A stretch of DNA of 48,224 nt. Source: an uncultured Phascolarctobacterium sp. Lineage in GTDB: Bacteria; Bacillota; Negativicutes; Acidaminococcales; Acidaminococcaceae. The notes beneath the pieces are model-generated. The model was not told the origin of the DNA. It ran no database searches and worked only from the letters and a program-made list of their open reading frames with translations. The stretch spans positions 1-48,224 of the forward strand of contig CANREP010000014.1 of NCBI GenBank assembly GCA_947629685.1. The letters run 5' to 3'. This document shows positions 1-8,513 of the stretch, one piece after another. Position 1 is the stretch's first letter. Every line of letters begins with the position of its first letter. The translations under genes and the position numbers were made by a program.

Positions 1-103
1 AAAAATTACACCGCAAAGGCACACTTTTTAATTTTTCCTCGGCTTTGTATCAAAATCTGCATGATTATATCAATTACGCTATTATTATACCATAAAGCGA
101 TTG

Positions 104-149
104 GCCTTGCTATACCCTACCATTTTACAGGGAGCAGCAAGGCTTTTTT
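104..149 (+). terminator. Intrinsic terminator at left edge
   Basis: An 8-bp stem, GCCTTGCT pairing with AGCAAGGC, is followed by a run of six T on the plus strand. It would end a plus-strand transcript from outside the window. Apart from this hairpin and the ribosome site of the recombinase (AAAGGAG at 261-267), I see no gene in 1-278. An 11-bp direct repeat AAAATCTGCAT occurs at 52-62 and 218-228; its meaning is unknown. Confidence 0.6.
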
Positions 150-278
150 ATGCCCATTTGTAATAAATTATTGTGATAAACATATAACAGCAAAGCATTA
201 TTATAATAATTTATCATAAAATCTGCATTATTCTTGCAAAAAATTATAACTATACTTCAAAAAGGAGCAATTAAAATT

Positions 279-1826
279 ATGAAACGTGCCGTTATTTATG
301 CCCGCTATTCCAGCGATAAGCAACGCGAAGAAAGTATCGACGCGCAGGTGCGCGCCTGCAAAGATTACTGCCTGCGCCACCATTACCTTATTACCAAAGT
401 GTATGCCGATGAAGCGAAGTCCGGACGCGATATTGCCAAGCGCGATGCCTACAACCAAATGATGGCTGACGCGGTTGAGGGTAAGTTTGATATAATCATC
501 TTCCACAAAATAGACCGCAACAGCCGCAACGAATTTAATTATTACACTGTGCAGAATACTCTTACCCGCCTGGGCGTTGAATATGCCTATGCCCAACAGC
601 CTATCGACGACAGCCCGGAAGGCAAAATGACGGAAGCAATGCTTGTTGCCATGGCCGCATATTACAGCCGTAACCTGGGCAAAGAAACTAAAAAGGGCCT
701 AAATGAAAACGCTTACAAGGCATTATTTAACGGTGGCCGCCCGCCTCTGGGTTATAAAATTGTTGACCAGCGCTATGAAATTGAACCGCACGAAGCCGAA
801 GCAGTACGCCTTATCTATCAGTTATACCTTGCAGGCTTTGGATATAACAAAATTGCGCATGTCCTGAATTCTAAAGGTTTTAAAACTCGTGAAGGGCGTG
901 ACTTCGGCAAAAACAGTATGTATGAAATTTTAAAAAACGAAAAATATATGGGCAACTATACTTTTAATAAAACCGAACGTAAAGAAGGGCTTCCGAGGAA
1001 TATGCACAACATGAACTCTAAAAATTTAATACGCGTTGAAAGCGCCATTCCAGCAATAATCAGCGAAGCTGAATTTATGGCCGTACAAAAAAGGCGCGAA
1101 GAAAATAGAAAACGCCAACACTCCTATAAAACAACAGAACGTTACTTGCTTTCCGGGAAAATTTTCTGCGGCTGCTGCGGCAGCGCAATGAGCGGGCACC
1201 GCTATACTCCACGCACTAAAACTTATGTTTATTACAGCTGTAACCGCAAAGAGCGTATAGCGGCCGGGCGTTGCCCGCAAAAGCAAATTAGCCGCGACCG
1301 TTTAGAAAACTGGGTTATAGGCATAATCAAAAATAAAATTCTTGCTGATGATTCTATTAAAAAAATTGCTGCCGATATGGCCGAAAATTATAAAAATAGA
1401 AACACCGGCATCTTAAAAGAAAAAAACGCCCTAACCACGGCTAAAACCATGGCAGAGCGCAAGCTCGATAATTTATATAAACTTTTTGAAAATGGCAACG
1501 GCGACGAATATGATATGCAGCGTCTTGAAAATATAAAAAAAGAATTAAATAACATTAAATCAAAACTCAAAAATTTGGATGAAGTAAATAATCTGCCGGA
1601 ACTCTCGGAACAGAACATTGAAAGCACTTTAAAATATTTTAAAAATAAAATTTTAGAAAAAGACGATATGGACGCAAAAAAAATATTGATAGACTTGTTC
1701 GTTGAGCAAGTAACTATCAACATTGAAGAAGTTTTTGTAACATTCGGTACAAAAAACGTGTATATGGAGATGGTGCCGCGGACCGGAATCGAACCGGTAC
1801 GGGTATCACTACCCGAGGGATTTTAA
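279..1826 (+). CDS. Large serine recombinase (resolvase/integrase family)
   Basis: Site-specific DNA recombinase of the large serine type, which cuts and rejoins two att sites through a covalent Ser-DNA link. The start is taken at ATG 279, 12 bases after AAAGGAG; an upstream in-frame ATG at 234 lacks such a site. The resolvase domain (about residues 1-150) starts VIYARYSS, with the likely nucleophile among the paired serines, and continues with DEAKSGRD and a KIDRNSRN segment. A recombinase domain follows (about 160-270), then a zinc ribbon with CGCCG and CNRKE..GRCP cysteines (about 290-350), and a charged, coiled-coil-like stretch (about 380-460). The last 19 codons run antisense through tRNA-Leu, so the natural C-terminus may depend on where the element is inserted. 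No phage or conjugation gene lies beside it in this window; any cargo would be to the left. Confidence 0.9.
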   Translation: MKRAVIYARYSSDKQREESIDAQVRACKDYCLRHHYLITKVYADEAKSGRDIAKRDAYNQMMADAVEGKFDIIIFHKIDRNSRNEFNYYTVQNTLTRLGVEYAYAQQPIDDSPEGKMTEAMLVAMAAYYSRNLGKETKKGLNENAYKALFNGGRPPLGYKIVDQRYEIEPHEAEAVRLIYQLYLAGFGYNKIAHVLNSKGFKTREGRDFGKNSMYEILKNEKYMGNYTFNKTERKEGLPRNMHNMNSKNLIRVESAIPAIISEAEFMAVQKRREENRKRQHSYKTTERYLLSGKIFCGCCGSAMSGHRYTPRTKTYVYYSCNRKERIAAGRCPQKQISRDRLENWVIGIIKNKILADDSIKKIAADMAENYKNRNTGILKEKNALTTAKTMAERKLDNLYKLFENGNGDEYDMQRLENIKKELNNIKSKLKNLDEVNNLPELSEQNIESTLKYFKNKILEKDDMDAKKILIDLFVEQVTINIEEVFVTFGTKNVYMEMVPRTGIEPVRVSLPEGF

Positions 1827-1860
1827 GTCCCTTGCGTCTGCCAGTTCCGCCACCGCGGCA
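1771..1860 (-). tRNA. tRNA-Leu (anticodon TAA)
   Basis: Ninety bases with encoded CCA. The acceptor strand TGCCGCGG pairs with CCGCGGCA, there is a long variable arm as expected for Leu, and the anticodon loop is CTTAAAA, giving TAA. It is the last gene of the Asp-Phe-Gly-Cys-Leu cluster. Its 3' half overlaps the 3' end of the serine recombinase gene on the other strand. Confidence 0.95.
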
Positions 1861-1867
1861 GAAAAGT

Positions 1868-1941
1868 TGGAGGCGACACCCAGAATCGAACTGGGGATAA
1901 AGGTTTTGCAGACCTCTGCCTTACCGCTTGGCTATGTCGCC
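1868..1941 (-). tRNA. tRNA-Cys (anticodon GCA)
   Basis: Seventy-four bases with encoded CCA. The acceptor stem is GGCGACA with TGTCGCC and the anticodon loop CTGCAAA gives GCA. It lies seven bases upstream of tRNA-Leu in the same cluster. Confidence 0.95.
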
Positions 1942-1947
1942 TTAAAG

Positions 1948-2022
<75 letters not shown>

Positions 2023-2024
2023 AA

Positions 2025-2100
2025 TGGTGCCTCAGCACAGAATCGAACTGTGGACACAAGGATTTTCAGTCCTTTGCTCTACCAACTGAGCTACCGAGGC
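2025..2100 (-). tRNA. tRNA-Phe (anticodon GAA)
   Basis: Seventy-six bases with encoded CCA. Acceptor GCCTCGG pairs with CTGAGGC and the anticodon loop CTGAAAA gives GAA. Only two bases separate it from tRNA-Gly, so the cluster is surely one transcript. Confidence 0.95.
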
Positions 2101-2105
2101 TTAAT

Positions 2106-2182
2106 TGGCGACCCGGATGGGACTCGAACCCACGACCTCCGCCGTGACAGGGCGGCATTCTAACCAACTGAACCACCGGGCC
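2106..2182 (-). tRNA. tRNA-Asp (anticodon GTC)
   Basis: Seventy-seven bases with encoded CCA. Acceptor GGCCCGG pairs with CCGGGTC (one G-T pair) and the anticodon loop CTGTCAC gives GTC. It is the first gene of the five-tRNA cluster on the minus strand. Confidence 0.95.
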
Positions 2183-2237
2183 AACAACCACAAGACATAT
2201 TATACAGATATGACTATGTCTTGTCAAGAACTTTTTC

Positions 2238-2906
2238 TCATTTTTCCAGCTGGCTTAAAACCGGCTCCAGCTTATCAGTAAGCAGATTCGTCAGCTCAGC
2301 CAGATTTTTGGCGTTAAAACTTTCCGTCGTCAACGGCAGATAGCCTTTCTTGATTTCTGCAAACAGCTCATCCCTGAAAGTATTATAAAGGAAGAACAGC
2401 TGATTGCCATTAGAAAAATCCGTATAATCGAGGAAAATAATGGAGCCGTTAATGTAAGTAAGCGGATTATCCGGCGTGATAAAGCGTTCAAAGCCGCCGA
2501 TTTTCTCCGGCAGCGCTTTCCACGCTTCCCAGTCACTGAAATGCTGCACTTCCGTTTCATAGCTCATACCGTGCTTTTGGTTTCTGTCGATGTCGGCAAT
2601 TATCTCGGGCAGATGCGCAAGCATCAAAGCGGCAAACTTTTCTCTGTCGCGGCAGAAAAATCTGTCGTCACGGAAAATATGCAGCCCGACTTTCTTGACC
2701 GGCACATAGTCAAAAGTTTCTCCCGTATAGGTAAGGTCCAGCCGGCAATGGCTTGCTTCATTGACGTAAGAAGCAATATTCAAAATCTGTCCTTCGATGC
2801 CGCTGCCTTCCCTCAGTTCAAAGCCGGCTACTTCTTTTGGCAGCTGCTGTAAAAACTGCCACTCTTGTAAACTTTTCTCTATTTCTTGAATACTGGGTTG
2901 ACCCAT
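2238..2906 (-). CDS. Uncharacterised cytoplasmic protein, 222 aa
   Basis: I do not recognise a family. The protein is soluble, rich in acidic and aromatic residues, with no signal peptide and no membrane segment. The start is placed at ATG 2906, preceded by a good GAGGTG ribosome site; the longer reading upstream (to 2960) has no such site. Features that might help a search are a LREGSGIEGQILNIASYV stretch near residue 45 and a YETEVQHFSDWEAWKALP stretch near 130. It is followed by the tRNA-Asp cluster and sits about 80 bases after the hydrolase gene, separated by a hairpin. No function is claimed. Confidence 0.7.
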   Translation of the reverse strand: MGQPSIQEIEKSLQEWQFLQQLPKEVAGFELREGSGIEGQILNIASYVNEASHCRLDLTYTGETFDYVPVKKVGLHIFRDDRFFCRDREKFAALMLAHLPEIIADIDRNQKHGMSYETEVQHFSDWEAWKALPEKIGGFERFITPDNPLTYINGSIIFLDYTDFSNGNQLFFLYNTFRDELFAEIKKGYLPLTTESFNAKNLAELTNLLTDKLEPVLSQLEK

Positions 2907-2956
2907 TTCGCACCTCGCTTTACTGCGTTTATTATACCATAAGGAAACAGCAGAAG

Positions 2957-2984
2957 ACAAAAGACGGCTATAAAAGCCGTCTTT
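2957..2984 (-). terminator. Terminator after the hydrolase gene
   Basis: The hairpin GACGGCT/AGCCGTC with a TATAA-like loop overlaps the stop codon of the gene ending at 2983 and is followed on the minus strand by TTTTGTCTTC. It would close the xpt-permease-hydrolase transcript. Confidence 0.65.
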
Positions 2985-3864
2985 ATCTGCTTATCAGATT
3001 GCTTATTTTTTTGAATACCCGCAAAGCGTTAAGATAAAACACCTGCTGATGAACGCTTGACGGGACAATACGCTGCATCAAAGAGATGTAGGCATGGATA
3101 TTGACCAGCGGCCAGTCGCTGCCGTACATCACCTTATCATAACGTCCCAGATAATTAAGCCACATCCGCAGATATTCAAAATAAGCAGTATTCTTTTCAT
3201 ATAAAAACATCGGCGACGGCCTGCCTGCCAAAAGCCCGGACAAATCAATGCAGACATTCTCGTTTTTGGCGGCAACTTCCACCGCGTCCACAATCCAGGG
3301 ATTGCCGCAATGAGCGATGACAAAAGTTATATCAGGAAAATTGACAGCCGCCTCATCCACCGTAAGCGGATGAGAATATTTCAATAATCCTGTAGGACGT
3401 GCTGTATCGCCGGTATGGATAACAACCGGCACGTCGTATTCCCTGGCCAGTTCCAGCAGCGGCCAGTGCTTCCTGTCATTGATATAGGAAGCATTATAAC
3501 CGGGATAAAATTTTAAACCCAGACAGTGCGGCTGCGACAGATAAAATTCAAACTCCTGCTCCGTCCGCGCCGCATTGTCCTCCGTCAGTAAGTCGCTTTG
3601 CACTCCCAAACAGTAACCGATATTATCAGGCTGATTATAATGCTCCTCATCAAAGGGCGCGGCAAGATTTATCAGCCGCGGCGGCACACCGCCGTAACGC
3701 ACAGACGCATCCATGGTATTGCCCATCGCAACTGCAAAAACAATATCGTTGTCTTCGCAAATCTGCTGCCAGCAGGCAGCCGTATTCTCATGGTTGGCCC
3801 GCTTGGCAGTTTCCCGGAAACCGTCAATATCATAATAATGCATATGCGCATCAATAATCTTCAT
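2983..3864 (-). CDS. Amidohydrolase, TIM-barrel metal-dependent hydrolase
   Basis: A member of the amidohydrolase family related to 2-amino-3-carboxymuconate semialdehyde decarboxylase-like hydrolases (COG2159 type). The N-terminus IIDAHMHYYD carries the HxH metal motif; VVIHTGD near residue 150, FVIAHCGNPW near 185 and MYGSDWP near 250 supply the later metal and catalytic His and Asp. Length (293 aa) is normal. The start is taken at ATG 3864, seven bases after GAGG; a TTG two codons upstream is possible. It lies 14 bases after the purine permease, so it probably belongs to the same transcript and may act on a purine-related or other ring compound. That substrate idea rests only on position. 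Confidence 0.8.
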   Translation of the reverse strand: MKIIDAHMHYYDIDGFRETAKRANHENTAACWQQICEDNDIVFAVAMGNTMDASVRYGGVPPRLINLAAPFDEEHYNQPDNIGYCLGVQSDLLTEDNAARTEQEFEFYLSQPHCLGLKFYPGYNASYINDRKHWPLLELAREYDVPVVIHTGDTARPTGLLKYSHPLTVDEAAVNFPDITFVIAHCGNPWIVDAVEVAAKNENVCIDLSGLLAGRPSPMFLYEKNTAYFEYLRMWLNYLGRYDKVMYGSDWPLVNIHAYISLMQRIVPSSVHQQVFYLNALRVFKKISNLISR

Positions 3865-3878
3865 TTTCAAGCCTCAAA

Positions 3879-5198
3879 TCAGCGTACTTCATCCATATTA
3901 TCGGGAAGAACAAAATTAAGTACCAGCGCTACCAGAAATACTACAGCCACACAATTTTCTGCAAAAACGTTCTTGACGAGGTCAGGAAAGATTTTGAAGA
4001 TAGCCGGCACCTGGGTAAAGCCGATGCCGATACTCATAGCCAGTGAAGCGATGATGACATTGCGCTGGGTATAACCGCAGGCGGCAACCATCTGGATACC
4101 GCTCACTACAATCGAGCCGAACATCATCAGCGTACAGCCGCCCAGTACTGGTTCAGGCAGCGAAGCCAGCAGCACGCCCAAAGCCGGGAAAAGGCCTGCC
4201 ATAATCATGATTACGGCGCCGGTCATAATAGAAAAACGGTTCACAACCTTAGTCATGGCAATCAGACCGACATTTTGGCTGAAAGACGTAATAGGCATAC
4301 AGCCGAACAGAGAAGAAAAGCTGCTTACAAGGCCGTCGCAGGCAATGGAGCCGGAAATTTCTTTTTCACTGACATTGCGGCGCAAACCGATAGCGGTCAT
4401 AGCCGAAGTATCGCCGATAGTTTCCGTTGCGGAAACCAGAAAAATCAAAAAGATAGCAAAAATAGCGTCGGGATGGAATTCCATTTCAAAAGGCATAAAC
4501 TGCGGAATAGCAATCAGCTTAGCTGTCGCCAGCGCGCTCAAATCTACCAGTCCATAGAAATAAGCGGCAATATAACCCACTATGAGGCCGAATAATACGG
4601 AGAGCTGTTTATAGAAAGACTTCGCCAGCACATTAAAGCCGATGCAGCTTACCAGCGTAATCGTGCCTACAATGATATATTTGGCATCGCCGAAATTCGG
4701 ATTGCCAAAACCGCCGCCAAAAGAATTAGCGCCGATACCCAGCAGCGAAAAACCTATGGAAGCTACTACGGTGGCCGCTACAATGGGAGGTATAAAGCTC
4801 CTCCAGTAACGGGCGCACAAGCCGAGGACACCTTCCAGTATACCGCCCACCAGCGCCGCACCCATAACAGCGCCGTAACCGTATTTACTGCCAACCACAC
4901 AAAAAACAGACACAAAGGTAAAGCTGATGCCCATGACTATCGGCAAGCCGCTGCCTACCTTCCATAAAGGATACAGCTGAATCAGCGTACCAATACCGGC
5001 AATAATCATCGCAGACTGAATCAGGGCCGCGCTCTGCTCCGGCGGCATCTTGACCACGCCAGCCACAATCAGTATGGGGGCAATATTAGCGGCGAACATG
5101 GCCAGAACGTGCTGCAGTCCGAAGGGAACCGCTTTTCCTAACGGTACCTTGCCGTCCAGCTCATAAATACCATCTAATTTTTTATTTTCATTTTCCAT
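3879..5198 (-). CDS. pbuX: NCS2 family purine (xanthine/uracil-type) permease
   Basis: Inner-membrane proton symporter for a nucleobase, of the nucleobase:cation symporter-2 family. The 439-residue protein has about 12-14 hydrophobic segments; it opens with PFGLQHVLAMFAANIAPI, typical of the family, and has a GIGANSFGGGFGNP segment and a SATETIGDTSAM segment corresponding to the substrate-binding helices. It follows xpt by 11 bases, the same order as the xpt-pbuX operon of Bacillus, so xanthine is the best guess; uracil or uric acid cannot be excluded from sequence alone. The amidohydrolase follows after 14 bases. Confidence 0.85.
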   Translation of the reverse strand: MENENKKLDGIYELDGKVPLGKAVPFGLQHVLAMFAANIAPILIVAGVVKMPPEQSAALIQSAMIIAGIGTLIQLYPLWKVGSGLPIVMGISFTFVSVFCVVGSKYGYGAVMGAALVGGILEGVLGLCARYWRSFIPPIVAATVVASIGFSLLGIGANSFGGGFGNPNFGDAKYIIVGTITLVSCIGFNVLAKSFYKQLSVLFGLIVGYIAAYFYGLVDLSALATAKLIAIPQFMPFEMEFHPDAIFAIFLIFLVSATETIGDTSAMTAIGLRRNVSEKEISGSIACDGLVSSFSSLFGCMPITSFSQNVGLIAMTKVVNRFSIMTGAVIMIMAGLFPALGVLLASLPEPVLGGCTLMMFGSIVVSGIQMVAACGYTQRNVIIASLAMSIGIGFTQVPAIFKIFPDLVKNVFAENCVAVVFLVALVLNFVLPDNMDEVR

Positions 5199-5209
5199 AA
5201 GCGTTCTCC

Positions 5210-5784
5210 TTATCTGAACTGGATATTACCGGTCTTGGCATCCATCTTTTCAATGATAGCTAAGGATTCCAGGCGCACTCCGTTTGCACGCAGTTTATCC
5301 CCGCCTCCCTGGAAGCCTTTTTCAATAGCCACGCCAACGCCTTCTACGACGCCACCGGCCTGACGCACCAGCTCCATCAATCCTTCCAGCGCGCAGCCGT
5401 TAGCCAGGAAATCGTCAATAATCAGCACATGGTCATTCTGGTTGATGTATTGTTTGGAAACTACTACGTCATTTACCTTATTATGCGTAAAGGAGGTAAT
5501 CTTGGTAAAATATACGTCTTTATCCATATTGGAGCCCTGCGATTTTTTTGCAAAAACCACGGGGACATTAAAGTACATCGCCGTAATGCAGGCAATGCCT
5601 ATACCGGAAGCCTCGATAGTCAGTATTTTGTTGATAGGGCAGTCGGCAAACAGGCGCTTAAATTCCTTGCCCAGCTCTGCTATGAAAGGAACATCGATCT
5701 GATGATTTAAAAAACCGTCAACTTTAATACGTTACCGCTTTTAATGATGCCGTCATGTAAAATTTTTTCTTCCAGTAATTTCAT
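5210..5784 (-). pseudogene. xpt: Xanthine phosphoribosyltransferase, frameshifted
   Basis: Xpt converts xanthine and PRPP to XMP. From ATG 5784 the frame reads MKLLEEKILHDGIIKSGNVL, then shifts and reaches a stop within a few codons. Reading on in the next frame restores VDGFLNHQIDVPFIAELGKE and the rest of a normal protein, including the PRPP-binding VLIIDDFLANG near residue 125 and the family C-terminus. One A appears to be missing beside the A3 run at 5723-5725. The ribosome site GGAGGG is intact. With that base restored the length (about 190 aa) is normal. It is either a recent pseudogene or a sequence error. I found no purine riboswitch in the short upstream gap. Confidence 0.85.
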
Positions 5785-5862
5785 CATTAACCCTCCATTG
5801 TGTAAATAATGTGACATTTAATTATAAAGAATATTGTATCACAAGCATTCCCGGAGGTAAAG

Positions 5863-5901
5863 AAAAAATACCTGCCCAATGCGTTCTCACATTGGACAGG
5901 T
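5863..5901 (-). terminator. Terminator of the pyrR-to-secreted-protein transcript
   Basis: An 12-bp stem, ACCTGTCCAATG with CATTGGGCAGGT (one mismatch), is followed on the minus strand by ATTTTTTCTTT. It begins just after the stop codon at 5907 and separates this transcript from xpt. Confidence 0.85.
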
Positions 5902-5906
5902 CTGCT

Positions 5907-6482
5907 TCATTCACCAATAATGGGACGCCCTTCCATAGTATTAACTAATTTACACAAAGCCCATTTGATAGTCTCCTGGGGTTTTTCATAGTTTCCCAAA
6001 TCTTTGATTTCACGTTCACGCAGCTTCTTCTGTAAGAATTTATCGCCGTCTTTTTTATAAACGTATAAATCCGCTACGGCTTCTACCCTTACATAGGTTT
6101 CAGAATCATCGCGCCAGCCGAAACCTGAACTGATCAGATAGTCGTCCATATCATAAACCTTGGCTACGACCAGTACCTCTACCTGGCTTTTTTCTGCTAA
6201 AGCAGCCAGTACGTCTTTCGTTACCTTGACATCTTCACGCAGCACAGCAGCTGTAACCGTCTGCGGCTGTGCATCGTCGACAATCTTATAATAAGGGAAA
6301 TGATATGCCCATTTCACTACCTGCCGCCAGGAGCTGTACACGTCGCCGGTAACGCCGCCGCCCGTCTTGTCGATGACCACGAAGCCCACCGGCTTTTCAT
6401 CAAACGCCTGAGCCTGCTGTGGTATGGCAGTCAACCCAAACAACATCATTACAAAAACTAAGAGCGAAAAGATTTTTTTCAT
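5907..6482 (-). CDS. Secreted protein of unknown function, 191 aa
   Basis: The N-terminus MKKIFSLLVFVMMLFGLTAI with a following AQA-F site is a clear Sec signal peptide, so the mature protein of about 165 residues should be periplasmic. The mature part begins EKPVGFVVIDKTGGGV and contains EVLVVAKVYDMDDY near residue 105 and many charged residues; it has no cysteines likely to form bonds and no membrane segment. I do not recognise a named domain, though this pattern is seen in small secreted proteins of Negativicutes. It is the last gene after deoB (12-base gap) with an AGGAGG-type ribosome site. Confidence 0.75.
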   Translation of the reverse strand: MKKIFSLLVFVMMLFGLTAIPQQAQAFDEKPVGFVVIDKTGGGVTGDVYSSWRQVVKWAYHFPYYKIVDDAQPQTVTAAVLREDVKVTKDVLAALAEKSQVEVLVVAKVYDMDDYLISSGFGWRDDSETYVRVEAVADLYVYKKDGDKFLQKKLREREIKDLGNYEKPQETIKWALCKLVNTMEGRPIIGE

Positions 6483-6494
6483 AGCCTTTCCTCC

Positions 6495-7700
6495 TTAGAA
6501 CAAATCCACTTTTGTCCCGGTCAGCGTTTTTCCTACTCCCATATAGGCGGCAATAGTCTGACCGATATCGGCAAAAGTATGCATCGGGGCCAGCGCCTTT
6601 GCCGCTACCCTGCTGCCGGAAAACAGCACCGGTATTCTTTCGCGGGTATGGTCGCTGCCGCTCCAGGTAGGGTCGTTACCGTGATCTGCCGTAATCAGGC
6701 ATAAATCATCTTCCCGCAGAAGCGACATTATCTCCGGCAGCCTGCCGTCAAAATATTCCAGCGCTTCGCCGTAACCCTTGATATCGCGCCGATGCCCAAA
6801 CGACGAATCAAAATCGACAAAATTAGTAAAAACAAGCGTATGGTCAGGTGCTTCACGCACCGCCTGCAACGTGGCCTCTACCAGGTTATCCAATCCTCCT
6901 GCCGGATAGTGCTTCGTAATACCCCGGTGAGCAAAAATATCGGCAATCTTGCCTACCGCATATACGTTGCCGCCAGCTTCAACCACCTTATCGAGCAGCG
7001 TCGCTTCCGGCGCCGGCACCGCATAATCGTGCCTGTTGGTCGTCCTGGTAAAGTCCTGCGCGCAGCTGCCCACAAACGGGCGGGCAATGACACGTGCAAT
7101 CCTGTACGGCTGTACCAGTTTAAAGGCAATCTTACACAGTTCATACAGTCTGTCCAGGCCAAAAGCCTGCTCATGAGCCGCTATCTGCAGCACGCTGTCC
7201 GCGGAAGTATAAATAATAGGCTTACCGCTGCGCAGATGTTCTTCGCCCAGTTCCTTGATGATTTCCGTGCCGGAAGCATGTTTCTCGCCTAATACGCCCG
7301 GCAGCTTGCCTTCACTGATAATAGCTTCTACAAGTTCTTGCGGAAAACAGGAGGGTTTATCCGGAAAGTAACCCCAGTCAAAAGTGACCGGCACGCCGGC
7401 AATTTCCCAGTGGCCGCTTAACGTATCCTTACCGCGGCTTACTTCCTGCGCATAAGTATAGGCGCCCTTCGTATATGGCGCGCCTAAATCTGCCGGCAGA
7501 ACTTCTCTGCGACTCAACTCTGCCGCACGCTGCAGTCCCAGTTGAGCCAGATTAGGCAAATACAGCGGCTTCGCCCTGTTATGACTGAACCACTCGCAGA
7601 TATGACCTAAAGTATCCGCCCCTTGATCACCATACTGAGCGGCGTCATCCGCCCATCCGATACCGAAAGAATCCATCAGTAAAATAATTGTTCTTGGCAT
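6495..7700 (-). CDS. deoB: Phosphopentomutase
   Basis: Interconverts ribose 1-phosphate or deoxyribose 1-phosphate with the 5-phosphate, feeding nucleoside sugars into central metabolism. It is an alkaline-phosphatase-superfamily metalloenzyme. The N-terminal TIILLMDSFGIGWADDA carries the first metal Asp and the loop before the phospho-acceptor; GKDTLSGHWEI near residue 90 contains that Thr; the C-terminal LCLITADHGNDPTWSGSDHTR supplies metal Asp and His residues. Length 401 is normal. The ATG directly follows the TAA of udp, so the two are translationally coupled: Udp releases ribose 1-phosphate and DeoB uses it. Confidence 0.95.
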   Translation of the reverse strand: MPRTIILLMDSFGIGWADDAAQYGDQGADTLGHICEWFSHNRAKPLYLPNLAQLGLQRAAELSRREVLPADLGAPYTKGAYTYAQEVSRGKDTLSGHWEIAGVPVTFDWGYFPDKPSCFPQELVEAIISEGKLPGVLGEKHASGTEIIKELGEEHLRSGKPIIYTSADSVLQIAAHEQAFGLDRLYELCKIAFKLVQPYRIARVIARPFVGSCAQDFTRTTNRHDYAVPAPEATLLDKVVEAGGNVYAVGKIADIFAHRGITKHYPAGGLDNLVEATLQAVREAPDHTLVFTNFVDFDSSFGHRRDIKGYGEALEYFDGRLPEIMSLLREDDLCLITADHGNDPTWSGSDHTRERIPVLFSGSRVAAKALAPMHTFADIGQTIAAYMGVGKTLTGTKVDLF

Positions 7701-8492
7701 TTATTCACCAGCTTTCAACAATAACTGTAAAGCTCTTTTCACCGTGACCAAAAAACGTCTGGCAGGTTCGCCCTTGTTACTGAACGGTACTACGCCTTCG
7801 CTTTCGGTACGCTTGGCAATTACGGAGCATACTGCCCCTGCCCGGATGCCCAGGCACTGAGAAACTACGAATAAGGCGCTGGTCTCCATTTCATAGTTCA
7901 GCACGCCCAAATGCTGCCACTCCTGCAGCGTTCCCCGCAGCGACTTGCGTACATAGCCGGTAAAACTATCATAACGTTCCTGCCCCGGCCAAAAAGTGTC
8001 AGAAGAAACGGAAATACCTGTATGACAGGGAATATTATTTTCTGCTGCCGCCTGCCGCAGCGCGTTGGTAATCCCGATATCGGCTACTGCCGGAAAACTG
8101 AGCGGCGCATAATGCTGCGATGTTCCATCCATACGTACCGCCGCGTTGTTGACGATAAGGTCACCGATATTTATTTTTTCCTGTATAGTTCCCGTAGTAC
8201 CTACACGGATGACGCCTTTAATACCCATCCGCGCCAGTTCTTCCAGACATATGGCGGTAGACGGCCCGCCCATGCCGGTCGAGCACACCAGCACAGGCCC
8301 GCAATCCATTTGCGTCAGCCAGCTGGTATATTCCCGATGGCAGGCAATAAAATTTGCCTTGCCTAAGTTTTCTGCTAAAATCTGTACCCTGGCAGGGTCG
8401 CCGGGCAAAACTGCCCACTCTGCTCCCTGCAGGTCATTGGCACAGAAACCCACATGATACAGAATTTCCGATTTATCAGCTAAATTGCCCAT
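7701..8492 (-). CDS. udp: Uridine phosphorylase
   Basis: Splits uridine with phosphate into uracil and ribose 1-phosphate. It belongs to the PNP/UDP family: AVLPGDPARVQ near residue 27 and VCSTGMGGPSTAICLEEL near 70 bind phosphate, and RVGTTGTIQ near 97 follows. SSDTFWPGQERYD near 165 is close to the uridine-phosphorylase signature, and NYEMETSALF near 200 binds the ribose. Length 263 is normal. It follows the LUD gene by 21 bases and couples directly to deoB. Confidence 0.93.
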   Translation of the reverse strand: MGNLADKSEILYHVGFCANDLQGAEWAVLPGDPARVQILAENLGKANFIACHREYTSWLTQMDCGPVLVCSTGMGGPSTAICLEELARMGIKGVIRVGTTGTIQEKINIGDLIVNNAAVRMDGTSQHYAPLSFPAVADIGITNALRQAAAENNIPCHTGISVSSDTFWPGQERYDSFTGYVRKSLRGTLQEWQHLGVLNYEMETSALFVVSQCLGIRAGAVCSVIAKRTESEGVVPFSNKGEPARRFLVTVKRALQLLLKAGE

Positions 8493-8513
8493 AAGACTAC
8501 CTCGTCATAATCT

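Noticed and set aside
5785-5862. Possible purine riboswitch before xpt
   Set aside because: The gap is short and lacks the conserved purine-aptamer loops; only a terminator of the neighbouring transcript is seen.
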